Assembly: GCA_023393165.1 (NCBI GenBank)
Contig: JAEWMJ010000060.1
Coordinates: 1 to 35,262 of the forward strand
Direction of reading: 5' to 3'
Length of the DNA: 35,262 nucleotides
DNA from: Bacillota bacterium
Lineage (GTDB): Bacteria; Bacillota; Clostridia; Christensenellales; Christensenellaceae
Positions 14,869 to 23,067 of the stretch are shown in pieces (positions within the stretch are counted from its first letter, which is position 1; each line of letters opens with the position of its first letter). The notes below the pieces were generated by a model that did no database searches, was not told where the DNA came from, and saw nothing but the letters and a program-made list of their open reading frames with translations. The position numbers were made by a program, and so were the translations under genes.

Positions 14869-14912
14869 GTTACTTTAGTATGCAAGATTCTGCTTTTCTA
14901 TTTTTCGGCTTT

Positions 14913-15452
14913 CTATATCAACTCTATACATCTCTTTAGCCAGTCAACATAAGCCTGCTCGCGCAGGATCGCGCCGGAAAGCACAAAATAATCCGCTCTC
15001 CGGACAGGATCCAACTCTTTTATATCAATCTTTTCATAATTATCTGTCATAAATTTCTTAAGTGTTTTGAGTTTTTGCATTCTCCGCTTCTGCTGTCTTT
15101 GCATATGCTGCATCAGTTCCTGATCGCTTAAGCCTTCAGATAAATAAACGCGCAGTTTGAACACATCCTTGGGCGTAGGTTCAAGCGGTTCGTCCGCAAG
15201 CAGCCATTTTCTCAGTTCATATCTTCCTTTTTCCGTGATCGTATAAAGCTTCTTTTCCATTTTTTCGCCCTGGATGACTATATCAAAAGCGATCAGTTTT
15301 TCGTCTGTCAATTTATTTAATTCAGGATATATCTGACTGTGTTTGGCATGCCAGAAGAGCCCTATCCCCGCTTCGAATTCCTTGGTAATATCATACCCGG
15401 TCATCGGTTTTCTGGCCAATAATCCCAGTATCACATATTTCAGCGTTCTCAT
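14913..15452 (-). CDS. PadR-family transcriptional regulator
   Basis: The 179-residue protein is a PadR regulator with a vinculin-like C-terminal domain. Residues 2-90 form the winged helix (LKYVILGLLARKPMTGYDIT, HSQIYPELNKLTDEKLI, KLYTITEKGRYELRKWL). Residues 95-179 form the helical dimerisation domain with a basic stretch (RQQKRRMQKLKTLKKF). PadR proteins usually repress a neighbouring gene and release it on binding phenolic or other small compounds. It is divergent from the 2-enoate-reductase-like gene, and an inverted repeat lies between them. Start chosen at 15452; a GTG one codon earlier is possible. Confidence 0.85.
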   Translation of the reverse strand: MRTLKYVILGLLARKPMTGYDITKEFEAGIGLFWHAKHSQIYPELNKLTDEKLIAFDIVIQGEKMEKKLYTITEKGRYELRKWLLADEPLEPTPKDVFKLRVYLSEGLSDQELMQHMQRQQKRRMQKLKTLKKFMTDNYEKIDIKELDPVRRADYFVLSGAILREQAYVDWLKRCIELI

Positions 15453-15471
15453 CACAAACCTGTCCTCTCAT

Positions 15472-15511
15472 ACATGTAAATATTGACATGTTTATATTTA
15501 TATATTATATT
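15472..15511 (+). promoter_or_regulatory. Promoter with overlapping PadR-type operator
   Basis: TTGACA (15483-15488) and TATATT (15506-15511) are 17 bases apart and point to the enoate-reductase gene. ACATGT occurs at 15472-15477 and 15486-15491 with 8 bases between, giving the dyad CATGT-N8-ACATG. The right half overlaps the -35, so binding would block the promoter. Confidence 0.7.
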
Positions 15512-15562
15512 GATATTATACTAAAGGCATAAATCAAATGTCAAATATTTGGGGGTGGTTTG

Positions 15563-17545
15563 ATGGAATATTATAATCTTTTTACACCGGTACAAATCGG
15601 CAAATGCAGGATCAAAAACCGTTTTGCAATGGCCCCAATGGGACCTTTGGGACTTTCAGATTCAAGCGGAGGCTTTAACCAGCGCGGTATTGACTACTAT
15701 ACCGAACGTGCAAAAGGCGGCACGGGACTGATTATAACCGGCGTGGGTTTTGTTGAAACAGAAGTAGAGGAACACCGGATGCCGGGCTGTCCAAACCCGA
15801 CTTATCTGCCTCCTCAATTTTTACGCAGCGCGCGCGAAATGACGGAGCGCATCCATGCCTGGGATGCAAAAATTTTTTTGCAGCTTTCAGGAGGCTTCGG
15901 CAGGGTTACCGCACTCTCCAGCCTGGGTGAGGCAAAACCTGTCGCGCCCTCGCCCATTCAATACCGCTGGCTCGATATCGAATGCCGCGAACTCAAAGTT
16001 GAAGAAATTAAGTATATTGTCCGCCAATTTGGCATTGCAGCACAAATAGCAAAAAGGGCCGGTTTTGACGGCATAGAAATCCATGCGGTCCATGAAGGAT
16101 ATCTTATAGACCAGTTTGCGATTTCGCTCTTCAACCGGCGCAGCGACCAATATGGCGGCAGCCTTGAAAACCGGCTGCGTTTTGCACGGGAAATCGTCGA
16201 GGAAATCAAAAATACCTGCGGGGCGGATTATCCGGTCGCTTTGCGCTACAGTCCCAAAAGTTTTATTAAGGATTTCAGGGACGGAGCCCTTCCCGGGGAG
16301 GTTTTTACCGAAAAAGGCCGGGATCTTCCGGAAGGGATCGAAACGACAAAACTCCTTGTTTCATACGGATACGATGCATTGGATATTGACGTGGGCAGCT
16401 ATGATTCCTGGTGGTGGAACCACCCGCCAATGTATCAGCAAAAAGGGTTATACCTTCCGTATGCAAAACTGATCAAAGAGACCGTTAATGTTCCTGTTCT
16501 TTGCGCGGGCCGGATGGATGATCCTGCTGCGGCATCCAAAGCAATCGGGGAAGGCGCCTGCGATATAATCGGCCTTGGACGCCCTCTGCTTGCAGATCCC
16601 GAATATGTCAATAAATTGCGCACAGGAAGGCAGGAGGATATCCGTCCCTGCTTATCCTGCCACGAAGGCTGCATGGGCCGCATCCACAGTTATGTGGCGC
16701 TCAATTGCGCCGTCAATCCGCAGGCTGCCCGCGAACGTGCGGCGCAGTTAACGCCGGCGCTTCAAAGGAAAAAGGTATTGATAATAGGCGGGGGCGCCGC
16801 CGGATGCGAATCAGCACGGGTATTAAAAATGCGGGGGCATGAACCGGTACTCTTTGAAAAGGAAGATCAACTTGGGGGCAACCTGATTCCCGGCGGAATG
16901 CCCGGATTTAAGGAAGACGATCATGCGCTTGCCAAATGGTACAGCAATATGCTGCAAAAATTAAAAGTGGAAGTTCATCTGAATACGCTGATCAGGCATA
17001 ACGACGTCCGTCCCGGAGAATACGACGCCATTATTGTTGCAACCGGTTCTTCTCCCAGACATATATCGCTTGGCGATGACATGAACGTTTTCACAGCAGC
17101 GGACGTTCTGATGAACCGGAAAAACGCCGGGGCTCATACCGCAATCATAGGCGGCGGACTTGTTGGATGCGAGCTGGCGCTCTGGCTGCGGGAAAAAGGA
17201 ACAGAAGTCGCCCTGATTGAAGCAATGCCGGAGATCTTAGCTGTCAACGCCCCGCTATGTTATGCAAATTCCGAAATGTTAAAACGTCTGGTTTACTATA
17301 AAGGGGTTTCCGTTATTACCGGCACAAAAGCAATCGCGTATGATAATGGAATCCTTAAGCTCGACCAGGGCGGTTCTCTGGCCTGCGACAGCGTGATACT
17401 GGCCATTGGATACAATGAAAATAATTCCCTGATGGATGAGCTGCAGGGCAAATCCGGCGAAATCTACCTTCTGGGCGATGCGCGCCGCGTATCGAACATC
17501 ATGTATGCAATTTGGGATGCATTCGAAGTATGCAGCAGCATATAG
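15563..17545 (+). CDS. 2-enoate reductase / NADH:flavin oxidoreductase, Old Yellow Enzyme type with Fe-S and FAD domains
   Basis: The 660-residue enzyme should reduce an activated C=C double bond with NADH. Residues 1-340 form the FMN-binding TIM barrel (NRFAMAPMG, IHAVHEGYLIDQF with the presumed catalytic Tyr, YGGSLENRLRF). A four-Cys iron-sulfur motif, CLSCHEGC and 11 residues later C, lies at about 366-385. Then come an FAD domain (VLIIGGGAAGCESARVL) and a nested NAD domain (AIIGGGLVGCELALWLREKG). Length and domain order match clostridial 2-enoate reductase and the BaiCD/FldZ group. The start at 15563 follows GGGGGTGG. The PadR gene and operator upstream suggest substrate-induced expression. 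The substrate cannot be read from the sequence. It does not carry the shared promoter array of the island to its right. Confidence 0.85.
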   Translation: MEYYNLFTPVQIGKCRIKNRFAMAPMGPLGLSDSSGGFNQRGIDYYTERAKGGTGLIITGVGFVETEVEEHRMPGCPNPTYLPPQFLRSAREMTERIHAWDAKIFLQLSGGFGRVTALSSLGEAKPVAPSPIQYRWLDIECRELKVEEIKYIVRQFGIAAQIAKRAGFDGIEIHAVHEGYLIDQFAISLFNRRSDQYGGSLENRLRFAREIVEEIKNTCGADYPVALRYSPKSFIKDFRDGALPGEVFTEKGRDLPEGIETTKLLVSYGYDALDIDVGSYDSWWWNHPPMYQQKGLYLPYAKLIKETVNVPVLCAGRMDDPAAASKAIGEGACDIIGLGRPLLADPEYVNKLRTGRQEDIRPCLSCHEGCMGRIHSYVALNCAVNPQAARERAAQLTPALQRKKVLIIGGGAAGCESARVLKMRGHEPVLFEKEDQLGGNLIPGGMPGFKEDDHALAKWYSNMLQKLKVEVHLNTLIRHNDVRPGEYDAIIVATGSSPRHISLGDDMNVFTAADVLMNRKNAGAHTAIIGGGLVGCELALWLREKGTEVALIEAMPEILAVNAPLCYANSEMLKRLVYYKGVSVITGTKAIAYDNGILKLDQGGSLACDSVILAIGYNENNSLMDELQGKSGEIYLLGDARRVSNIMYAIWDAFEVCSSI

Positions 17546-17605
17546 CGTTAAAAAAATTGAAACATTATATATCAATAGTTTAACAATTATACTTTTAATA
17601 ATTAA

Positions 17606-17641
17606 GAAAAGACGGCTGCCATCCTTGGCATCCGTCTTTTC
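17606..17641. terminator. Bidirectional terminator between convergent genes
   Basis: GAAAAGACGG (17606-17615) pairs with CCGTCTTTTC (17632-17641), and an inner TGCCA/TGGCA stem extends the hairpin. It separates the convergent enoate-reductase and UroD-family genes. Confidence 0.75.
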
Positions 17642-17668
17642 ATAAATACCTGCTTCTAGTATCTTGTT

Positions 17669-18667
17669 TTAAAACATCAGGCTTTCCCATGCAGGTATCT
17701 GAACACCGGCAGCGGTCATTTTCGGGATGCTGTCCTTCATTACTTCTTCCAAGAAAAGTTTTTTAACTTTACCCGATAAAATCACCTGCCATGCGATATA
17801 GCTCCCGCCCGGAGCCAGTTCTCTCAGTCCACGCCGTACTTCCGCACGAATCTCCTCTTCCGTAGATTCGGGATTATCCAATATCTCAAGCGCATTGAAC
17901 CCGCCTGTGAACGTAATTTTGTCCTGATACTGGTCTTTCAGCTCCCTGACACGGTTTGCATACTGCATCGGGTGAACCACATCCGCTCCCATTTCCACAA
18001 AATCGCCAAATATCGGCTTTATATATCCGCACGAATGCAGAATATAAAACATGCCGCAATCATGAACCGCGTCGATCAGCGTTTTAATATGGGGCTTTAT
18101 TACCATTCGCCAAATATCCGGAGACATCATCATTGAAGTGTTTGTACCGTAATCGTCAAACAGCATAATCGCGTCAGGATTGTAATACTGTTTTATTTTC
18201 TGGATCAAACATATGCGGTATTGTTCAAAAGTTTCAAAAAAACCGTTTACGCTTTCCGGCTCCGTTAAAAGCGCCATCAGCGCTTCCTCAAATCCCATCA
18301 ATGCATGGAGGCGTTCAAAAGGGCCGTTATACAGGACGACTACGGAAAACTTATTCTTCCGGTCCCAGCCGGCCGTATCGCGTTCCGCGCCCCTCTCCCA
18401 ATCGTAGTCGTCCACATTCGGGATCTTAACTTTATTTCTCCAGTTTGTGATATCGTCCAATACATAAGTTCCCGGTGTAACGATCGGCGTATTTGTCTCA
18501 GGTACAAACGTATACTGAACGCCAAACTCATCTGTGCCTGTTTCCTTCCCCTCATACCGTTCGCTGACGGTTGATTGCACCGCAATGTCAACATCCGTCA
18601 GCACATTGGGCGTCCACAATGTTTCTTTGTGCCTGATTGCCTGCAATACATTGTCTTTCAGAGTCAT
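17669..18667 (-). CDS. Uroporphyrinogen decarboxylase-family protein (MtaA-like)
   Basis: A 332-residue TIM-barrel protein of the UroD/MtaA superfamily. Seen: MLFDDYGTNTSMMMSPDIWR, LHSCGYIKPIFGDFVEMGAD, VVHPMQYAN, ITFTGGFN. The HSCG element matches the His-x-Cys zinc motif of corrinoid methyltransferases (MtaA/MtbA type). True haem-pathway UroD is unlikely because it lies in a catabolic transporter operon. Many such paralogues in Clostridia act with methyltransferases or on unknown substrates. The start at 18667 (MTLKDN) is set by GGAGG five bases ahead; the upstream in-frame start at 18691 is rejected. It follows the ABC binding protein, after a terminator-type hairpin. Confidence 0.75.
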   Translation of the reverse strand: MTLKDNVLQAIRHKETLWTPNVLTDVDIAVQSTVSERYEGKETGTDEFGVQYTFVPETNTPIVTPGTYVLDDITNWRNKVKIPNVDDYDWERGAERDTAGWDRKNKFSVVVLYNGPFERLHALMGFEEALMALLTEPESVNGFFETFEQYRICLIQKIKQYYNPDAIMLFDDYGTNTSMMMSPDIWRMVIKPHIKTLIDAVHDCGMFYILHSCGYIKPIFGDFVEMGADVVHPMQYANRVRELKDQYQDKITFTGGFNALEILDNPESTEEEIRAEVRRGLRELAPGGSYIAWQVILSGKVKKLFLEEVMKDSIPKMTAAGVQIPAWESLMF

Positions 18668-18741
18668 AGCATCCTCCATACATCCAAACATTTAACAACA
18701 CATTAAAGGAATAAGTTTTTATGCCAATCACATTGTTTTTT

Positions 18742-18788
18742 AAAAAGGATGAAGCATGAGCAGCGTACAATTACTGCCCATGCTTCAT
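18742..18788 (-). terminator. Terminator or attenuator between binding protein and UroD-family genes
   Basis: ATGAAGCATG (18749-18758) pairs with CATGCTTCAT (18779-18788), followed on the minus strand by CCTTTTT. Partial termination here would raise binding-protein levels relative to the UroD-family protein. Confidence 0.65.
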
Positions 18789-18795
18789 ATCCTCC

Positions 18796-19935
18796 TTACT
18801 GAGTCACATATTCCTTATAGTTGTCCGGGGTAACCATTCTGCCGGTGAATTTTGCAGCGGCATAATCCTGTCCGTCCTCTTTGAATTCGGGATACAGGTC
18901 TTTTAAGTCCTTGCCGTTTTGAATAACATCAAGCAGTCCTTGAACGATGAGCGACGCGCAGTCCTTTGCCTCATAATATACGGAAGCATACCAGCACTTT
19001 GTCAAACCGCCTTCCCATTCTTCCACCGCACGTTCTCCGCCGATGCCTACGATAATTGTGGAATCCTCCAAACCGGCTCCTTCAATAGCGCGAGCCGCGC
19101 CCACACCGTAATCTTCCACCGCAGGCACAATGATCCATGTTTTGTACTGTGGATTTGCCGTGACTATGCTGGAAATTTGATTAAACGCGGCATCGGCTCC
19201 CTGGCCCGAATCAGCGGCAACATCCGCGCGTATCATTTGTTCCTTCGGAAAATCAGGGAAGGCTTCAATCCATGCCGTTTCCGCGCCTTCACAACGGTCG
19301 CCCGCATTCGGTTGTGTGGAATTATCGATTGTGCAGAACGCTACCTTGGAGAAATCGCCGAAGTCAAAACCGATAGATTTGTAATTCTGGGCTATCCATT
19401 CACCCGCCATATGCCCGCACTCATAGGAATATAGTTCAACAGCAGGAGCGACAAGCTTGCCCTGATCGTCCGTGAGTCTCAGCGAATCGCCGATCAGCGG
19501 AACGCCGGCTTCACTGGCTGTTTTCGCCAACGCAGGAGCGGTGCCGACATCGGCAATCAGCATGAACAGGCCGTCAACGCCGTCATTAATAAATGTCTGC
19601 ATTTGGGTGATCTGTTTTTCGGCGGAACTTTCAGCGTCCGCTACAACAAACTTAAATCCGTATTGCTTTGACAATTCTTCCGTAGCGGTCTCCATATTCT
19701 GTATCCACTGAATTGACATGTTTTTTGCCAGGTATCCGATCGTTATTTGATCCTCCCCGCCAGCCTCAGCCGCGCTTGGCTCTTCCGCTGCATCTGTAGG
19801 CGCTTCTGCGGATGCGGCGTCCGACGACGCCGGCGCGGATTCTGATGCTGTTACAGTCGCTGCGCTGTTGGAGCACCCTGCTACAAGCGCCAGCACGAGT
19901 ACCATAACGATCATAAATGATAATACTTTTTTCAT
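18796..19935 (-). CDS. Ribose-type ABC transporter substrate-binding lipoprotein
   Basis: A 379-residue extracellular binding protein. Residues 1-20 (MKKVLSFMIVMVLVLALVAG) and the following Cys form a lipoprotein signal. An Ala/Ser/Glu-rich linker runs to about 60. The mature domain (ITIGYLAKNMSIQWIQNMET, DGLFMLIADVGTAPALA) has the periplasmic-binding-protein type 1 fold (RbsB/LacI-like). The start at 19935 follows GGAGG by eight bases; the ATG at 19950 is rejected. It is third in the operon after ATPase and permease. The ligand is probably a sugar or polyol-like small molecule; the sequence does not define it. Confidence 0.85.
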   Translation of the reverse strand: MKKVLSFMIVMVLVLALVAGCSNSAATVTASESAPASSDAASAEAPTDAAEEPSAAEAGGEDQITIGYLAKNMSIQWIQNMETATEELSKQYGFKFVVADAESSAEKQITQMQTFINDGVDGLFMLIADVGTAPALAKTASEAGVPLIGDSLRLTDDQGKLVAPAVELYSYECGHMAGEWIAQNYKSIGFDFGDFSKVAFCTIDNSTQPNAGDRCEGAETAWIEAFPDFPKEQMIRADVAADSGQGADAAFNQISSIVTANPQYKTWIIVPAVEDYGVGAARAIEGAGLEDSTIIVGIGGERAVEEWEGGLTKCWYASVYYEAKDCASLIVQGLLDVIQNGKDLKDLYPEFKEDGQDYAAAKFTGRMVTPDNYKEYVTQ

Positions 19936-19996
19936 TGATTTTTCCTCCATTTAATACTATTTATCGATTATGTGTATACACATTGATGCCATCATT

Positions 19997-20992
19997 TCAG
20001 GCTTTATCAAATTTGGTTCTTCTGAAGTAATCCAGTATCAACGCTCCAATCAGCAGCAATCCTTTTGCGACGATTTGCCAGAACGAAGAAACGCCCACAA
20101 CAGTCAATCCGTTATTGAAGCATTGAATAATGACCAAACCGATAAAGCAGCCCGCCATGGTTCCGGTTCCTCCGGTGAAAGCGACTCCGCCCAGTACTGT
20201 CGCCGTAATTGCATCAAATTCGGAACCGTGGACAGCGCTCGGCGCACCGGAATGCATTCTGGCCGCCAGGATAATACCGGCTGCAGCGGATATTCCCGAA
20301 CTTAAAAGATAAAGCACAGTGCTGATTTTTTTGGGCCGTAATCCGGCAAGACGAGCTGCGGTCGCATTGCCGCCTATCATGTAAACACTGCGCCCGAATG
20401 TTGTTTTTGCCAGGATAAAACCGAACAGAATAAACAAGGCGATTAAAATGATAACGGGGATCGGGATGCCGAAAACCTTTCCAGCGCCCATAAATATGAA
20501 ACTTTCGTCCGAGATCCCGACTGGACGTCCGTCACAAATGATATATCCGAGCCCTTCAAACACAGACGCGGTAGCAAGTGTCGCTATAAACGGCTGCAAG
20601 TCAAAAATATTCACCAATAGAGAGTTCAGCAATCCAACGCCCAGGCAAACCGCCACAACAATCATCATAGCCAGCGGCCATGGCATTCCCGACTTCACAA
20701 ATATCGCCGCAAATACGCCTGCAAAGGCTGCGGCAGATCCCGACGAAAGGTCGATATGCCCGGCAATGATGAGATAAGTCTGCCCTATTGCAAGCAGCCC
20801 GACAATTGAGGCTGCGGTTAGTATGTTAATTGCATTGTCGCCTGTAAAATAGTTTTTGTTGAGAAAGGAAAAAACCATCAATACAAAGATCATCACGATC
20901 AATAAAGTAAACACATTAGACCGGAACAGAACTTTTGCAGAGAATTTAGCTTTGCCTTCATTGATTTGAATTGGATTCAGATTTTTTTCCAT
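19997..20992 (-). CDS. Ribose-type ABC transporter permease (RbsC-like)
   Basis: A 331-residue membrane protein of the BPD_transp_2 family with about nine hydrophobic segments. Family-type stretches: LAIGQTYLIIAGHIDLSSGS, near residue 85, and the coupling-loop region GGNATAARLAGLRPKK near 225. Also VLGGVAFTGGTGTMAG near 280. It forms the channel with the ATPase at 21233-22723. The start at 20992 (MEKNLN) is chosen because AAGGA lies upstream; the extension to 21028 is unlikely. A 240-base gap with no recognisable feature separates it from the ATPase gene. Confidence 0.88.
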   Translation of the reverse strand: MEKNLNPIQINEGKAKFSAKVLFRSNVFTLLIVMIFVLMVFSFLNKNYFTGDNAINILTAASIVGLLAIGQTYLIIAGHIDLSSGSAAAFAGVFAAIFVKSGMPWPLAMMIVVAVCLGVGLLNSLLVNIFDLQPFIATLATASVFEGLGYIICDGRPVGISDESFIFMGAGKVFGIPIPVIILIALFILFGFILAKTTFGRSVYMIGGNATAARLAGLRPKKISTVLYLLSSGISAAAGIILAARMHSGAPSAVHGSEFDAITATVLGGVAFTGGTGTMAGCFIGLVIIQCFNNGLTVVGVSSFWQIVAKGLLLIGALILDYFRRTKFDKA

Positions 20993-21232
20993 AATAAAAT
21001 CATTCCTTTCGTTACGCTCGAGGCACAATCAAAAATGATACCGATGCATGCAGGCGCAATTTTACTCTTATGCTTTTAATACAGCGGCAAATACTCACTG
21101 TTCGAAACTGTTCTAAAGATATATGGATTTGGCTGGTAAAACGCCATACACAGCGTTAGAATCACCCGGAGAACTATCTGGAGTAATATCTTGTTAAATA
21201 AAGTTACGATTCTGTTTGGATTTCCAATTCAT

Positions 21233-22723
21233 TTACTGGTTAGCCATTGCAAGCGCCAGAACATTTGCTTCTGTCACTTCAGAACGCGGCAATTCTCCGG
21301 TAATTCTGCCCTGGCTCATTACGATAATATTGTCGGAGACGTTCAGCACTTCGCCCAATTCGGATGATATAAAAATGATTCCTATTCCCTTTTTCGCCAG
21401 ATCGCAAACCATCTGATATATCTCTGTTTTTGATCCGACATCGATTCCCTTTGTGGGTTCGTCAAGGATGAGTATTTTTGTATCCGCGGAAAGCCATCTT
21501 CCAAGGATAACTTTTTGCTGGTTTCCACCCGATAACTGGATAACTACCTTGTCTGTGGAATGGGTTTTGATATTGTACCTTTTCACAGCTTCAGACGCCA
21601 CCCTTTTTTCCTCTTTTCTGTTTAATACGCCGCGCCTGGATACTTTTTTTAAGATTGGCACCATAATGTTGTCGCTGATGGAACGATGCAGTATCAGCCC
21701 CTCATCCTTTCTGTCTTCGGGGCATAATCCGATGCCCATATCAATTGCATCTTTCGGTTTTTTGATATGAACTTTCTTCCCTTCAATTAAAACCTCTCCC
21801 GAGTGCAGGCGGTCCGCGCCAAAGATCGCGCGCATCGTTTCGGTTCGTCCGGCGCCCACAAGACCTGCAAATCCCAGTATTTCGCCTTTGTGTAATGTAA
21901 AACTGACATTATGAATAAACTCGTTTGTCAGGCCTTTCGCCTCCAGTACTGCCTCGCCGAACTGATTATTGCGGTCCAGATTATTAAAAATATCTCCTAA
22001 GTCTCTTCCGACCATACTACATATCAGGTCGGATTCATTGGTATCTCCTGTTGAAATTTCCTTTACGAATTGGCCATCCTTTAAAACGACGATCTTATCG
22101 CAGATCTCGAATAACTCCTTTAACCTGTGTGAAACGTACAGAATGATCTTGCCCTGCTCTTTCAGGTGGAGTATCAGCCGGAACAGGATCTCAATCTCCG
22201 TATCTGTCAGACTTGCCGTAGGTTCGTCAAAAGCGATAATCTGGCTGTTTCTCCGATAAGCTTTCATAATTTCGACCATTTGCTGATGAGCCACCGAAAG
22301 CCGTCCCACTTTTGCCGTCGGCTTAAATGGCAAACCAAACAGATCAATCAACTCCTGCGCTTCCCTGTTTGCAACGGGGAAATCAATAATATTCATCTTC
22401 TTGGTGGGCAATTGCTCCATAAAAATGTTTTCCGTCACCGTCAGTTCCTTGACCAGCTGCCTCTCCTGATAAATGATGCTGATTCCCTTTTTCAGCGCGT
22501 CGATGGGCGACGTAAAATGCATGTCTTCACCGTTAATGCAGCAGCATCCGGAATCCGGAACCTGGTCGCCGCTCAAAATCTTCAGTAAAGTACTTTTACC
22601 GGCGCCATTTTCGCCTAACAGCGCGCAAATCTGACCGCTGTTTACACGAAAATTAATATTCCGAAGTGCCTGTACACCAACATATGCTTTGCTGATATTC
22701 TTAAATTCTACATATTCTTCCAT
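21233..22723 (-). CDS. Ribose/galactose-type ABC transporter ATPase, two nucleotide-binding domains
   Basis: The 496-residue protein powers import for the permease and binding protein downstream. Domain 1 has Walker A GENGAGKS at residues 37-44, signature region LSVAHQQMVEI and Walker B IIAFDEPTASLT. Domain 2 has the degenerate Walker A GLVGAGRTE, signature LSGGNQQKVILGRWL and Walker B ILILDEPTKGID. This tandem layout with a weak second P-loop is typical of RbsA/MglA/XylG. The ATG at 22723 is preferred to the GTG at 22735. It is the first gene of the transporter operon, under the promoter at 22865-22892 with the shared upstream array. Confidence 0.9.
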   Translation of the reverse strand: MEEYVEFKNISKAYVGVQALRNINFRVNSGQICALLGENGAGKSTLLKILSGDQVPDSGCCCINGEDMHFTSPIDALKKGISIIYQERQLVKELTVTENIFMEQLPTKKMNIIDFPVANREAQELIDLFGLPFKPTAKVGRLSVAHQQMVEIMKAYRRNSQIIAFDEPTASLTDTEIEILFRLILHLKEQGKIILYVSHRLKELFEICDKIVVLKDGQFVKEISTGDTNESDLICSMVGRDLGDIFNNLDRNNQFGEAVLEAKGLTNEFIHNVSFTLHKGEILGFAGLVGAGRTETMRAIFGADRLHSGEVLIEGKKVHIKKPKDAIDMGIGLCPEDRKDEGLILHRSISDNIMVPILKKVSRRGVLNRKEEKRVASEAVKRYNIKTHSTDKVVIQLSGGNQQKVILGRWLSADTKILILDEPTKGIDVGSKTEIYQMVCDLAKKGIGIIFISSELGEVLNVSDNIIVMSQGRITGELPRSEVTEANVLALAMANQ

Positions 22724-22864
22724 AAATAACGCCACTCTTTCTGAAGATTCAAGTAATTTTATGGTTGCTACAGAATCTTAACATTTAATTTCGTTATATT
22801 GATTTTTTGTAGATTTTTATTTAATTTTAAATTTTAGGATCGGTTATTGAATAATTATACTTCC

Positions 22865-22940
22865 ATTATATCGGTTCTGCGCTTACATTCAATATGTTCG
22901 GCCCACTTGTCACGCAGGGCATATTGACAAAAAATTGACA
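22865..22940 (-). promoter_or_regulatory. Promoter of ABC operon with shared three-site array
   Basis: TTGAAT (22892-22887) and TATAAT (22870-22865) are 16 bases apart. Upstream on the same strand are TGTCA (22940-22936), TGTCA (22929-22925) and GACAA (22911-22907). Their spacing to each other and to ATTG at the -35 equals that at the promoters at 25957-26033 and 32076-32152. Confidence 0.75.
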
Positions 22941-23024
22941 CCCGATGTCTCCGGACAATTGCCGCTTCGCAAATCAAGTAAAATCCGGGGTTAGCCTTAT
23001 ACCTGCAGTGCAAAACAATTATAC

Positions 23025-23057
23025 CGGGTTCGTTTGATAGGCCATCAAACGAACCCG
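23025..23057 (-). terminator. Perfect 14-bp stem-loop after aldehyde dehydrogenase gene
   Basis: CGGGTTCGTTTGAT (23025-23038) and ATCAAACGAACCCG (23044-23057) are fully complementary with a 5-base loop, 10 bases past the stop codon. No T run follows, so termination may need help or the hairpin may stabilise the mRNA end. Confidence 0.6.
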
Positions 23058-23067
23058 TTTGAAATAT

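Noticed and set aside
17669..18667. Haem-pathway uroporphyrinogen decarboxylase (hemE)
   Set aside because: No haem genes are nearby, and the HSCG motif and transporter context fit the MtaA-like paralogues better.
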